The notes: generated by a model from the sequence alone, not told the origin. A stretch of DNA of 64,000 nucleotides from Bombyx mori (GCF_030269925.1 NC_085130.1:5468501-5532500), one strand, 5' to 3'; counted from the first letter of the stretch, positions 1-11,085 are shown. Made by a program: numbers and translations.

Positions 1-115
1 TAATTGTTATTCAAAAAGTTTCATTAACTAAACTGAGTTCAATCGAATACGAGTGATGACGAAACTACCGCTCAACCATCCCTGACGTGTGCCGACATAT
101 ATATAATAAAAATAA

Positions 116-222
116 CTGCTCTGAGACCTTAGAACTCATATCTCAAGGCGGCGTCTCAAGGTGGGTGGCGGCATTTACGTTCTAGATGTCTATGGGCTCC
201 GGTAACTACTTAAAACCAGAAA
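116..222 (+). mobile_element. Bm1 SINE fragment (3' half)
   Basis: This matches the 3' half of the Bm1 copies elsewhere in the window: the 'gagaccttagaactcat' block, then the 'gggtggcggcatttacgtt' block and 'gggctccggtaac'. It carries a small internal duplication of the 'tctcaagg' segment. The tRNA-like head and A-rich tail are absent. Confidence 0.75.
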
Positions 223-390
223 ATAGCCGTAAACGTAATTTTAATTGTTTTTACATGTCGCGAAAATAGTTACGAGCTCCCGGCCCACCTAATGCTAAGC
301 TGCACCGGAGTCCTTCAAGGATGTTAACACTGCTACCCAACTTGAGTTCTATATCTCATTTCTATAGCACAACGTCTAGCCAACGGGAAT

Positions 391-482
391 GGCAACGCAT
401 TACTGCTTCACGGCAGAAATAGGCGGGGGGGGGGGGGGGTACCAACCCGTGCGGACTCACAAGACCTCATAACGCCAGCAAT
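391..482 (-). mobile_element. Bm1 SINE fragment, inverted, with a poly-G run
   Basis: This is the reverse complement of the Bm1 middle section (chicken-wire words 'cattactgcttcacggcag' and 'gtgcggactcacaag'). The usual short GGCGGGGTGG stretch has expanded into a run of about 17 G at 424-440. It lies in inverted orientation to the Bm1 piece at 116-222. Confidence 0.7.
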
Positions 483-613
483 TCATGTAACTATGATATA
501 ATATTTCGTAAATTTTTGTATATGTCGAGGGGTAAAAGGCTATTTGGTTTAAGCGACATTTCACTTTATACGCAACAATTATCTTTGTAATTAAAGGTTC
601 GTTTTAATTGGTA

Positions 614-1213
614 CTAGCGACCGGCCCTCGCTTCGTTTCCGAAACATTACAATTTATTATTAATAGCTGAGTCCCGCGATGTTGCCCGCGATTATTGTCG
701 TACCGCGGGCGAAGCCACGGGGCGAAGTGGTCTAAAAAAAAGTAGCCTAAGTTACTCCTTATATTATCAGCTACCTAGAAGTGAAAGTTCCATCAAAATC
801 GGCCCAGCCGTTTCAGAGATTAGCCGGAACAGACAGACAGACAGACAAAATTAAAATATATATATATATATATATTGGTGTATGCACTATGTATAGGTAC
901 ATACTTACGCATTTAGCAAAAATTGGTTATTTCATTATTACAAACAGACAGATAGACAGACACTCCAATTTTGAACCCACAGACACAGCCCACTGAGTTT
1001 CTCGCCGGATCTTCTCAGTGGGTCGCGTTTCCGATCCGGTGGTAGATTCTGCGAAGCACGGCTCTTGCTAGGGTTCGCAATGTTCTAGGCAACGTCGTCA
1101 GGCTTGAGCCCCGTGAGCTCACCTACTAGTTAAGGTTACGCTGATATAGCCTATCAAGGCTCTCAGCTTAGGTAGGGAAAAAAATAATACCAATTTTATT
1201 TATTTGCATAGAT
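614..1213 (-). mobile_element. Helitron-like element interrupted by a LINE 3' end
   Basis: On the minus strand the element ends in CTAG (614-617) after a region resembling 'cgaagcgagggcgggtcg'. Its other end matches the copy at 40339-40690. The middle has the words 'ccagccgtttcagagatt' and 'cggaacagacagacag'. A LINE 3' fragment is nested inside it and is flanked by copies of CCAATTTT (about 965-972 and 1191-1198). TC/CTAG ends without terminal inverted repeats are typical of Helitrons. I see no Rep/helicase coding, so it would be non-autonomous. Confidence 0.6.
973..1186 (+). mobile_element. Jockey-like LINE 3' untranslated end
   Basis: This carries the words 'gagtttctcgccggatcttc', 'ccgatccggtggtagattc' and 'gtgagctcacctactagtt', and ends in a short A-rich tail. 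The first of these words is shared with the 3' end of the Jockey-like LINE at 57580-60476. It is a 5'-truncated dead copy inserted into the Helitron-like element around it. Confidence 0.7.
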
Positions 1214-1604
1214 TTGTAACAAAACTCAGCCCTCGAACTCCCAAGTTGAAACAAACACGAACAAACACTCAGACCGCTAGTCACATGTCTCCGTGTGACG
1301 TCACACCTTTGTTCCTAGAGCCGGCGTCAAAACGTCAGCACGCTTTGTACTGACATGTCGTTTGAGGGATGTGTTGAGTGAGACTGCTAGATATGGAACA
1401 GGATTCACACTTTGAGTAATTCTCGCGTTCCGCTTATACATATATGGAGCAAGAATTCTAACCTATACGCTTTCGTTATTTCCGATAGGCTTATCAACGC
1501 GGTTTTAATTATGAAATTATTAACATTGAAATTCAATTTAGCGTATTTTTTTTTTTATTTTTTTTTTTATTGGACGCGTTGGATTTTTTAGTGGACGCGT
1601 TCAT

Positions 1605-1738
1605 AGACATCTATAACGTAAATGCCGCCACCCACCTTGAGGTGGGTGGCCCATTTACGTTGTGGATGTCTATGGGCTCCAGTAACCACTTAACACCAGG
1701 TGGACTGTGAGCTTCGTCAACGCATCTAAGAAAAAAAA
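1605..1738. repeat. Head-to-head Bm1 3' ends forming a palindrome
   Basis: A short inverted Bm1 3' piece (1605-1641) runs directly into a forward Bm1 3' piece (1641-1738). The two copies of 'catagacatctataacgtaa' and 'ttacgttgtggatgtctatg' can pair around a small loop at the junction, giving arms of about 35-40 nt. Confidence 0.7.
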
Positions 1739-1744
1739 TGTATT

Positions 1745-2610
1745 AAAATTATTTTGAATTTGAATTTGAATTTTTAATATATGTTTTGAAATATTACTTA
1801 ATGTGTTCTGATAATAATTTCATAGTGAGTTCTTCCTAAGCCTTATCATTTATGTTTCATAAGTGGACAAATCAAAGTTGTTAATGTTAAAAATTATGTA
1901 TGAGGGGCATAATAATTTTAGAAATGTTACAGTGGAGCATGTCACAAAAAAGACTGAGAAACACTGATCTAAGTAGTCTTATGTGGTTTCGTGAGATAAA
2001 AGCCTCGATTAGGGTTCGCTTAATGTTCGTAATTCAACCTTAACGACTGAAACGTCAAGGTTCAAATTCATTTAATTAATAAAATGAGATTTTATCTTTG
2101 GCCCTGGAGCGCGAACCGTCGATAGATCGACTCTCAATTAAGGCATGTAAAGCGCGCAGCGTCGGAATACCGACTATTGCAGAGTTTGATTATAGGTACG
2201 GACGCATTTATAACCTTTTTAATAAGTTAATATCATTTATAAATAAGCGTTTAAAAAATGTTTGGTAAAGATACTCTTTATCAAAAATCTTTTAGCAATT
2301 TCTGCATATAACAAGCGCATCACTAAAAGGGTTAAAAAATACTACAAATTTCTTAAAAAGAAAAACTGTTGACAATTTATTATAAAGAGAGAGAAAGAGG
2401 GAGGGGGAAAAAAAGAAAAAACTGTATTCAGCTGTTTTATCTTGTTCTATTTTTAAATCGAGGGAAAAAAGGGGAGTTGTTGTAACTTGAAAAATCCAAC
2501 TTAACATCAGAGCCATAAAACTATTTCGAAAATTCACAACTAATATTATATTTATAGAGATAGAAAGTTGATAATCAGTATGGTGTGGTATCTAAAGCTT
2601 AACTGATTAT
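1745..2610. other. Unassigned AT-rich stretch
   Basis: I see no gene or recognisable mobile element here. The stretch holds a short (TTTGAA)n run near 1753-1775 and a purine-rich block at 2384-2425. The small ORFs on both strands are low-complexity and have no gene-like context. Confidence 0.5.
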
Positions 2611-2619
2611 ATTATTATA

Positions 2620-2903
2620 CTAGCTGACCAGGCAGACTTCGTAGTGCCTCAATCGATGAATAAAAGACCTAAACTTTTGTATAAAATAAACTTAAAACAA
2701 ACAAAAGGAATCCGTCCGACACACATCAAAGGAAAAACAAAATTGTTTTTTTTATTTAATTCCGAACATTTTCATATTTATCTACCTTTAAACCTTCTCC
2801 AGACTTCCACAAATAATTCAAGACCAAAATTAGCTAAATCGGTCCAGCCGTTCTCGAGTTTTAGCGAGACTAACGAACAGCAATTCATTTTTATAAATAT
2901 AGA
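2620..2903 (-). mobile_element. Non-autonomous Helitron-like element, family 1
   Basis: On the minus strand it begins TCTATATTTATAAAAATG and ends at CTAG (2620-2623) just after 'aagtctgcctggtcag'. It shares 'gagaacggctggaccgattt' with copies at 29431, 34226, 39132 and 46581. The host bases flanking the ends are A and T, as expected for Helitron insertion. Confidence 0.65.
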
Positions 2904-3271
2904 TACATATATATATATATTTCTACCTTATAGATAGGTACTATTAGCTATTACCCACGGCCTTGTCCGCGTGGTTAAAGAGATTTGTCATTATGTTGTT
3001 CCGGAAAATAAGATATTATTTCTGTATAAAAGATAGATCTCCTCACATAGGTAATATAAATACTACTAAATAATTCATGTCATTCCGTTGTGTTTATTTC
3101 TACGTGAAATAAGGCCGTACAAACACATTTTCACATTTATGTTATTAGTTTTCTCTATAGGCTTGTGTTTGTCTTCCCTATAGACTCCAAAACGGCTGGA
3201 CCGATTTCGCGAATATTCACAACTAATATTTAGATCGATCGGATGATCCCGCGAAGCTTGATAGAGACCTG

Positions 3272-3516
3272 GTTACTGGTGGTAGGACGTCTTGTGGGTC
3301 CGCACGGGTAGGTACCACCACCCTGCCTATTTCTGCCGTGAAGCAGTAATACGTTTCGGTTTGAAGGGTGGGGCAGCCGTTGTACTTGAGACCTTAGAAC
3401 TCATATCTCAAGGTAGGTGGCGGAATTTACGTAATAGATTTCTAAGGGGCCCCGTACCCACTTAAGACCAGGTCGGCTGTGAGCTCGTCAAACCATCTAA
3501 GCAATAAAAAAAAAAG
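3272..3516 (+). mobile_element. Bm1 SINE, 5'-truncated
   Basis: This is a Bm1 body from 'ttactggtggtagg' to the 'ctaagcaataaa' A-rich tail. The tRNA-derived head is missing. Confidence 0.85.
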
Positions 3517-3534
3517 TGATTTATTAAAGGAGTT

Positions 3535-3655
3535 TTAAAACTCACATATCAAGGTAGGTGGCGGCATTTACGTTGTAGATGTCTATGAGTTCCGGTGACC
3601 ACTTAACATCAGGTCGGCTGTGAGCTCGTCCAACCAACGAAGCAATAAAAAAAAA
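3535..3655 (+). mobile_element. Bm1 SINE 3' end
   Basis: A second Bm1 3' end lies immediately downstream of the previous copy in the same orientation. It starts within 'actcacatatcaaggtaggt' and ends in an A-rich tail. Confidence 0.8.
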
Positions 3656-4992
3656 TCGAAATATAACAACACATACACAACAATTTGGAATAACATAACC
3701 TCCATTATGTTCCGCAAAAATGCTTCGCCTACAGAAAAAAGGTATTATTACTACGGCTTAGGTCGGTTCTTGTTCAATAGAGAAATCACTCTTTCATATT
3801 CATATACTACGGGCTTCAGTGGATCGGACAATGGCCTTTGTATATTTCTATTTACGTCATACTTATTGCGTATCGAACTACGTATTGAATAAATTATTCG
3901 CAAAGGAGACGGAAAATCGTGGGCCAAAAATGTAATAACTTGGAATGTAGTCTAAAAAATTTGTCATATTTTTTTATATAAGAATATAAAAAATCATCTC
4001 AATCCTCTTTCTGGGACCGGAGAAAAATGAGAAAGTTAGTTTTTGTCGGTATAACGGTGTGATCGATTTAATTAATCGATTACAGGATTATAAAAAGAAA
4101 AACATTGCACTGGGTAATTAATGCAAAGTAATTAAATGAGCGATTTATACTTGTTGTATACAAGTGCGGTATACGCCGGATTTAATTGCGATTATATACA
4201 TAAATGAAGAAAAAGTCTATTATTACTTAACAAAGTAATATGATTATCGATTTCAAATCGATTAAAATCGATTGTATTTTTGATGACAGCTTTGACAGTA
4301 AGCTGACATGACGTTTGTTCATAGATTATACAATTATTGTTTGGCGCTTGTTGGTTTTTTTCTGCTCTACTCGTTTTGTATCTTCGACGCATTTTGAGTG
4401 TGTATCTATCGGGCTGTTTTTATATTTTCAACGATCACTGCTTTATTATTATGGATTCCAACTCTGCCAGCCTTGTACGACAATTGCTTCTACACTGGAC
4501 ACCGAAGATCGCTCACACGTTTGACTTGAAATTGTTGCATTGGATTCTGTTGAAATTATGGATCGCTGTGTGAATTGTGGGATAGCAATTCCATATTCCA
4601 TACCTGATATATATCATTGATATTCATTCATAATATGACATTTAAAAGATTATCCAATGGATATAATAAACATTTACTTATGCTTAAATAAGTTATTATT
4701 CAGCTCTTTTAAAGAGATTGTAACATAACCTAACTTTTACTAAATCTTTATTAACTCGGCTCTCAGATTGAGAAAACTTTTATAATTTTCAGCAAGGTAC
4801 TGATATATCTGAATCTATTAATTCATATTAGTTTCATCACGTTACATTCGGGCCCAAAAATGTATGTAATCGTTTCAGTCTCCTTTTTTACTAAAATTAC
4901 TTTTACGCTTTTAGTTTCGCCTTTTTTACTGTAATTATATTAGGTTTTTGACATTTCGAATATTTTACAATTAACGTGGTTACAGACTACTA
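3656..4992. other. Unassigned AT-rich stretch
   Basis: No gene or clear repeat was recognised. Overlapping short ORFs near 4315-4573 have AT-driven composition and no convincing motif. Confidence 0.4.
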
Positions 4993-5442
4993 TCTATATA
5001 TTAATACGTGAAGCAAAAACTTTGTATCCCTTTTTGCGAAAATTGCGCGGACGGAGGAGTATGAAATGTTCCACACTTATAGAGATTATAGAGAAGATGT
5101 GCACAATGCTAATTTTTTTTTAAATAAAGCGTAAAAGATACATTAAATCAATAAAGAAAACATTACACGCACTACCGGTATTTGACACACACACGCATGC
5201 ATACTATTTGTTTATTCTCAAACTTTTCTTATATAATCTGTGGTCAAATTGAGAAAAAATTAAATATTGTTTGTCTTTATTATTTCGTAATATTTGTCTA
5301 GTGTAGTCTTGGTGAAATCTGTGATTGTACTCGATATATTTTGATTATATTTAATTAAATTTTGATAATAAAATCGTAATAGTGTACAAAGTTATAATTT
5401 CAATTAATTATAGTCGAATTTCGACTACCGGGGGATCACTAG
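4993..5442 (+). mobile_element. Helitron-like element, family 2
   Basis: It begins TCTATATATTAATACGTGAA and ends 'tcgactaccgggggatca' plus CTAG (5439-5442), between an A/T pair. It shares 'aattgcgcggacggaggagt' with copies at 15803-16220 and 25791-26196. There is no coding capacity. Confidence 0.65.
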
Positions 5443-5550
5443 TAACTATAAAAACATCATTAATGTCGAAAATAGTATAATTACAATAAAAGTCGTTTTT
5501 ATTCCAATTCCTTCATCTCGCGAATACCGAAGAAAATATTATATTAATAA

Positions 5551-5795
5551 TTACTGGCGGTAGAACCTCTTGTGAGTCCACACGCGTAGGTACCACCGCC
5601 CTGCCTATTTCTGCCGTGAAGCAGTAATGCGTTTCGGTTTGACGGGTGGGGCAGTCGTTGTAACTATACTGAGACCTTAGAATTCATATTTCAAGGCGGG
5701 TGGCGGCATTTATATTGTAGATGTCTATGAGTTCCGGTGACCACTTAACACAGGTGGGCTGTGAGCTCGTCCACCCAACTATGCAATAAAAAAAA
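5551..5795 (+). mobile_element. Bm1 SINE, 5'-truncated
   Basis: This Bm1 body runs from the 'ttactggcggtagaacctc' block to a poly-A tail after 'tatgcaataaa'. Confidence 0.85.
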
Positions 5796-5939
5796 CAACT
5801 CGCGAATACCCAAGAAAATATTACTTAGTCTGGCGATAAATACTTTTACAATTAAAAATAAACAAAATATTACATTTGAATTTGGAATCTGTCATTTTTA
5901 TATTATTGCTCATTGAAATTTCTCATTTTGGCGCCAATA

Positions 5940-6900
5940 CATTTTACAATATTTTGAAAGAGAACCGAATCGCTGTGATTGCATTACACAAAGTTGATAT
6001 GGAGCCAACTGCAATTTTTAAAACTCTCCATACGCTTGGTATTAGTAAAATGTTTGTGTACCGAGCTATTAATAGGTGCAATGAGACCTCCTCTGTTGGT
6101 GACAGAAAAAGATCTGGCCGTCCACGTAGTGTTCGTACGAAAAAGGTGGTCAAGGCAGTAAGGGAAAGAATTCGAAGAAATCCTGTCCGAAAGCAAAAGA
6201 TTTTTTTATCTCGGGAGATGAAGATAGCACCTAGAACCATGGTCGCGTATTTTAAAAGATGACTTAGGACTTGCAGCCTATAGGAGACGTACTGGTCATT
6301 CCTAACTGATAATTTAAAAGAAAATAGGGTGGTAAAATCAAAACAACTACTGAAGCGGTACGCAAAGGGAGGTCATAGAAAAATTGTTTACGAATGAGAT
6401 TTTTTTTTACAATTGAGCAACATTTTAACAAATAAAATGACCGTATTTATGCTCAAAGCTCTAAGGAAGCTTCCCAATTAGTCGACAGAGTGCAACGTGT
6501 CCACTATCCGACTTCAGTGATGGTTTGGTGGGGTATTAGCTATGAAGGAGTGACTGAGCCTTAATTTTGTGAAAAAGGTATCAAAACATCGGCACAAGTG
6601 TATCAAGATACCATTCTTGAGAAGGTAGTGAAGCCCCTTAACAACACCATGTTCAATAATCAAGAATGGTCCTTCCAGCAAGACTCGGCGCCAGGTCATA
6701 AAGCTCGGTCTACGCAGTCTTGGTTGGAAACGAACGTTTCGGACTTCATCAGAGCTGAAGACTGGCCGTCGTCTAATCCCGTATTTTTCCGTTTCCGGTG
6801 CTGGTCTCGTAAACATCATAGTATGGTTGCTCCGAAAATAACCACAAAATTAAATATAAAGAACCTAATTTTTCACAATCACATCGTTTCTAAGTGTTAA
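5940..6900 (+). pseudogene. mariner-family transposase relic
   Basis: The first part (to 6262) translates with a helix-turn-helix-like region (GISKMFVYRAINR) and the linker DRKRSGRPRSVRT, both typical of mariner transposases. A frame change follows, then the family words DDLGLAAYRRRTGHS and VMVWWGIS. The last part, starting near 6600, reads QQDSAPGHKA and DWPSSNP. The first catalytic Asp, expected in FTDE, reads FTNE. The sequence after DWPSSNP is scrambled, so the third acidic residue is lost. With frame breaks and missing catalytic residues it cannot encode a working enzyme. I could not define terminal inverted repeats. Confidence 0.85.
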
Positions 6901-7165
6901 GCTAAGTGACACAGAGTGTTGGAAGTCATCTTCGCGGTCTAAATACTGGAATTCACATCATTTTGAGAAGAAAACCGAAGTATTTTTGAGGTTGGAATTT
7001 GATCTCAAGAAATTCATTCGATTACAATGTTGGCACTATTGATCTGTCAAACAAAGTGACGTGACAACTGACATTGACGGCTACCAGTAAAGTTTAGTGT
7101 TGCCATTGTGAATATCCTAATCCCTACCAATTACTACTAAATTACGTTCTATCATACGCAGAAAA
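6901..7165 (+). other. Presumed 5' UTR of the RTE-like LINE
   Basis: This stretch lies between the mariner relic and ORF1 of the LINE. The 5' end of the element cannot be fixed because I found no clear target-site duplication. Some of it probably belongs to the LINE leader. Confidence 0.3.
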
Positions 7166-7795
7166 ATGGATGAACAATTTCAACTTCTTTTTGAAAAAAT
7201 GAAAATCGAAATGCAGAACCAAGCCGTTTCTATATCCAATACAATAATGGATAGAATAGACGAAAAACTAAAACTCGTCTTAGAGGAAAACAAAAAGTTA
7301 ATATTTAAAGTTGAAAACTTGGAAAAGAAGATAGAGTTTTTAGAAAGAGACAAGAAAGGCAACAACATTATAATATATGGTTTGAAAGAAGGGGAAAAAT
7401 CTACAAGAGAACTTATAGAAAATGCGAAAAATAAATTCCAAAAGGAATTAAATTTAGTCTTAGAGGATTACGATATAAATAAAATCTATCGCATTGGAAA
7501 ACCAAACAAAGGCGACAAACCGAGACCTGTACTTTTATCCTTCACTTGTGGATGGAAAAAGAACGAAGTTTTGAAAAATAGAAAAAAATCTAAGGAACTA
7601 TTTGTCGCGGAGGACTTCTCTAAAGAAATTCTAGAAAAGAGGAAGGCATTATTACCACAACTGATAGAAGAAAGAAACAAAGGGAATATCGCCTACTTAA
7701 AATTCGATAAACTCATAGTCAAGGAAGCCAAGGAAAATAGAAAACCACAAAAGCCAAGGAAAATAGAAAAAGGGAACTTTCAGTTTCTCCGCTAA
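7166..7795 (+). CDS. LINE ORF1 protein (coiled coil plus RRM-like)
   Basis: This ORF of 209 residues is open from ATG to stop. Residues about 5-65 are rich in Glu, Lys and Leu with heptad-like spacing (KLIFKVENLEKKIEFLERD), which suggests a coiled coil. Residues about 66-180 contain NNIIIYGLKEGE, INKIYRIGKPNKGDKPRPV and FVAEDFSKEILEKRK. These follow the layout of the RRM-like plus C-terminal domain of L1-type ORF1 proteins, which bind element RNA and act as chaperones. It lies 248 nt upstream of the likely ORF2 start on the same strand, as expected for a two-ORF LINE. The assignment is by motif layout only. Confidence 0.75.
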   Translation: MDEQFQLLFEKMKIEMQNQAVSISNTIMDRIDEKLKLVLEENKKLIFKVENLEKKIEFLERDKKGNNIIIYGLKEGEKSTRELIENAKNKFQKELNLVLEDYDINKIYRIGKPNKGDKPRPVLLSFTCGWKKNEVLKNRKKSKELFVAEDFSKEILEKRKALLPQLIEERNKGNIAYLKFDKLIVKEAKENRKPQKPRKIEKGNFQFLR

Positions 7796-8043
7796 CTAAT
7801 GTACAGCCAAAGAAACAACAAACTGCCTCCTTTTCGAGGAACAACCGAGCGAATGCATTTGACTTGATGAGGAATCGGTCCAACTCCCTTACAACCTACC
7901 TAACAGATAAAAAATAGCAATCAGTTATCGGCGAACGGAAACTAAAACAAACACTGAACCAAGAAAACAAATTAACAAATATAAAACACTCTCCCCCAAG
8001 CCGACTGGTCCTCGTGGGGGAAAATGACCAAGACCCTCTAAAG

Positions 8044-10965
8044 ATGGATAAAAATACCTCAAACCACTCAGATATGAATATCATAGATACGGAAAAGAGA
8101 AGAGAAATAAAGGCAAAACATATTCACAGAGCAACCATCAACTGTCGATCACTAAGAACATCAGAAAAACTTAAAGAATTTGAACTGGCAGTAAAAGAAA
8201 TAAAATGGGATATTATTGGGATTAGTGAAATGAGACGGTTTGGTGAGGGCATACAAGATCGAGGAAACTACATATTGCACTATATAGGCGAGACGCCTGG
8301 ACTATATGGAGTTGGATTCATGGTCAGGAAAAATCTTGCAGACAATATAGAAGAGCTCAGAGGAATCTCAGAACGTATTGCAATCCTTAATATCAAACTA
8401 TCTATAAAAGGAAAAAATGAAGAATGGTCGATTATTCAGGCATATTCTCCAACTGAATCGGACAAAAAGGAAGATGTAATAAAAATAGAAAACTTCTATA
8501 ATGATCTTCAAAGTACTATGGAAAGCGCTCACAAAAATAAAATTGTCATGGGCGACTTCAATGGTCAGATAGGAACACAGAAAAATGGAGAAGAATACAT
8601 CATAGGAAGATATGGATTTGGCTTCAGAAGTAAAAACGGCACAAGATTAGTAAACTTTGCAACTGAAAACAAATTAAGCATTCTGAATAGCTTTTATAAA
8701 AAAAAACCGCAGAAAAAATGGACGTGGATCTCGCCTAGTGGGCTTTATAAGAACGAAATCGACTACATTTTATCTAACAATCAAAAACCTTTCCAAAACA
8801 TAACTATAATAAGCAATCTGAATTTCAACACAGACCATAGAATGGTTCGGGTAACACTGACAGGAAGACGTCCCAAGAAACTAAGAAAATTTCACAATAA
8901 GTGTACCACTATTGAATATACAGGCAATACAGATTTACTTCTTGAAAACCTCCAAACATCACTAAAGAAAGACAGACATGGGAAAAAAGAACTTACATCA
9001 ACTGAAGAAAAATACAACGGACTAATCAACCAACTAAAAACTGTAACAAGAAAAACCAACACAAACAATAAGAAAGAAATATCACTCATAACTAAACATT
9101 TGCTGCAAGAACGTAAAGAACTTATACAACAGAAGAAAAGTAAAGAAATCCGCCAAAAAATTACAGAAATAAGCAAAAAGATAAGTGAACAACTTAGAAA
9201 AGAAAGGAAAACAAAAAGACTATCTACAATAGAAAAATTTATAGAAAGAACAGGAGGAATAAAAAAGGCAAGGAAGGAACTAAACCACAAGAAAGAGTGG
9301 ATACCAAGGATGAAGAAGAAGGATGGTATAACGACAGGTAACAGACTCGATATACTAAAGATTGCTACGGATTATTACCGCCATTTGTACACAAGCCAAA
9401 GATTTGAAGAAACTCAAAAAGAATACAACATACCAACAGATGCAGAGCAGACACTGAAAATACTAACTATTGAAACAATGCAAGCAATTAAAACACAAAA
9501 ACTTGATAAAGCACCTGGAGCAGATCTCATCACAAACGAGCTTCTAAAAACTACATTACCAGTGATTGCTCCAAAGCTTACGGATATATTTAATGAAATA
9601 CTTAACACGGAAAACATCCCCGATGATTGGACTAAATCAACAATTATATTGCTCCATAAAAAAGGTGACAAAGGAGACATAGGAAATTATAGGCCCATTA
9701 GCCTGATGTCGAATATTTACAAGGTTTTTTCAAAAATTATACTTTCTAGAATTACAAATACCCTTGAAGAAAATCAGCCCAAAGAACAAGCTGGATTCCG
9801 TAGACATTTTTCAACTATAGATCACATTCACGCTTTGAGACAGATACTACAAAAATTTAAAGAATATAACAAAACTTACTACCTGGGGTTCATTGACTTT
9901 AACAAAGCATTCGACACATTAGAACACAGTTTTATTTGGAACGCACTTGAAGCACAAGGCGTCGAAACAAAATACATTAGAATACTTAAAAATATTTACA
10001 CAAAAAGCACTGCTCGAGTGAAGCTAGAATCGACAGGAGACGAATTCCCTATTAAAAGAGGTGTACGCCAAGGAGACCCTATATCACCAAAATTATTTTC
10101 AGCCGTCCTTGAAATGATATTTAGGAACCTAAAATGGACAAAGGGACTAAATATAAATGGTGAAAATCTAAGTCATCTTCGCTTTGCAGACGACATTATT
10201 TTGTTTTCGGATTGCCCAAAAACTCTGGAAAGCATGTTGCAACAGCTATCGAATGAAAGTATTAAAGCAGGCCTGTCAATGAACTTAACAAAAACTAAAA
10301 TAATGTCAAATTCTACAAATATAGAAATAAAAATAAATGACGAGGTAATAGAATATGTACAAGAATATATATATCTTGGACAACTTATATCTCAAGAAGA
10401 CTGCATGCAAAAGGAAATAGAAAGAAGAATTGCTAATACCTGGAAACGGTTCTGGTCGCTAAGCGAAGTAATGAAAAATAAAGACATGCCTATAAAACAA
10501 AAGAGAAAAGTATTTAATATGTGTATTCTTCCATGCTTACTGTACGGGTGTCAAACTTGGGCGTTGACAGAAGAACTATCAAACAAATTAAAAATTTGTC
10601 AAAACGGAATAGAGAGAAGTACAATAGGCGTAAAAAGAAAAGACCGAATAAAACTAAAAGACATAAAGAGCAAGACAAACTTTAAGAACGCATACACAAC
10701 TTACAAACAGCTAAAATGGCGATGGTCTGGACATATGATCAGAGAGAAAAAGGAGAAATGGACCAGTTTAATAACTGAATGGTATCCACGAGATGGTAAA
10801 AGGAATAGAGGTAGACAGACTAAAAGATGGGAGGACGACATTATAAAAATAGCTGGTACTACATGGACGCGTACAGCAAAGGACAGGACACAGTGGAAAT
10901 CTTTAGAGGAGGCCTTTGTCGAAGGACAAGCTGCGATACCACAACCACCGTTTGCCGATATTTAA
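8044..10965 (+). CDS. RTE-like LINE ORF2: endonuclease and reverse transcriptase
   Basis: This ORF has 973 codons from the first ATG; the open frame extends 10 codons upstream without another ATG. The N-terminal third is an APE-type endonuclease. It has TINCRSL (about 31-37), the catalytic Glu in GISEMRR (about 61-64), GDFNG (about 170-174) and TDHR (about 263-266). The reverse transcriptase follows: KAPGADLITNELL, NYRPISLMSNIYKVFSKI (near 548), GFIDFNKAFDTLEH, GVRQGDPISPKLFSAVLEM and the catalytic FADD (near 713). The C-terminal part has YGCQTWAL and GRQTKRWEDDI, common in the RTE group. No stop or frameshift interrupts it and all key residues are present, so this copy looks young and may be active. 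The enzyme would nick target DNA and copy its RNA in place. Confidence 0.92.
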   Translation: MDKNTSNHSDMNIIDTEKRREIKAKHIHRATINCRSLRTSEKLKEFELAVKEIKWDIIGISEMRRFGEGIQDRGNYILHYIGETPGLYGVGFMVRKNLADNIEELRGISERIAILNIKLSIKGKNEEWSIIQAYSPTESDKKEDVIKIENFYNDLQSTMESAHKNKIVMGDFNGQIGTQKNGEEYIIGRYGFGFRSKNGTRLVNFATENKLSILNSFYKKKPQKKWTWISPSGLYKNEIDYILSNNQKPFQNITIISNLNFNTDHRMVRVTLTGRRPKKLRKFHNKCTTIEYTGNTDLLLENLQTSLKKDRHGKKELTSTEEKYNGLINQLKTVTRKTNTNNKKEISLITKHLLQERKELIQQKKSKEIRQKITEISKKISEQLRKERKTKRLSTIEKFIERTGGIKKARKELNHKKEWIPRMKKKDGITTGNRLDILKIATDYYRHLYTSQRFEETQKEYNIPTDAEQTLKILTIETMQAIKTQKLDKAPGADLITNELLKTTLPVIAPKLTDIFNEILNTENIPDDWTKSTIILLHKKGDKGDIGNYRPISLMSNIYKVFSKIILSRITNTLEENQPKEQAGFRRHFSTIDHIHALRQILQKFKEYNKTYYLGFIDFNKAFDTLEHSFIWNALEAQGVETKYIRILKNIYTKSTARVKLESTGDEFPIKRGVRQGDPISPKLFSAVLEMIFRNLKWTKGLNINGENLSHLRFADDIILFSDCPKTLESMLQQLSNESIKAGLSMNLTKTKIMSNSTNIEIKINDEVIEYVQEYIYLGQLISQEDCMQKEIERRIANTWKRFWSLSEVMKNKDMPIKQKRKVFNMCILPCLLYGCQTWALTEELSNKLKICQNGIERSTIGVKRKDRIKLKDIKSKTNFKNAYTTYKQLKWRWSGHMIREKKEKWTSLITEWYPRDGKRNRGRQTKRWEDDIIKIAGTTWTRTAKDRTQWKSLEEAFVEGQAAIPQPPFADI

Positions 10966-11053
10966 TTTAATTCCATAAAAAATTTAGTATTTAAGTTTTG
11001 GCATGTTTAAGTAATTTGATATAGTTTGTAAAAATAAGAACAGCAATAAAGGC

Positions 11054-11082
<29 letters not shown>
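10966..11082 (+). mobile_element. RTE-like LINE 3' UTR and (TTA)n tail
   Basis: The short 3' UTR after the ORF2 stop ends in 'cagcaataaaggc' and a (TTA/ATT)n run to about 11082. A simple-repeat tail instead of poly-A is characteristic of RTE-like elements. Together with the ORFs it defines one element of roughly 4 kb. Confidence 0.8.

Positions 11083-11085
<3 letters not shown>

Noticed and set aside
5876..6262. A working mariner transposase
   Set aside because: The frame breaks after 6262, the first catalytic Asp reads Asn, and the region of the third acidic residue is scrambled.
8014..8043. ORF2 start at 8014
   Set aside because: That start is a GTG. The first ATG in the frame is at 8044, and the endonuclease domain begins well after it.
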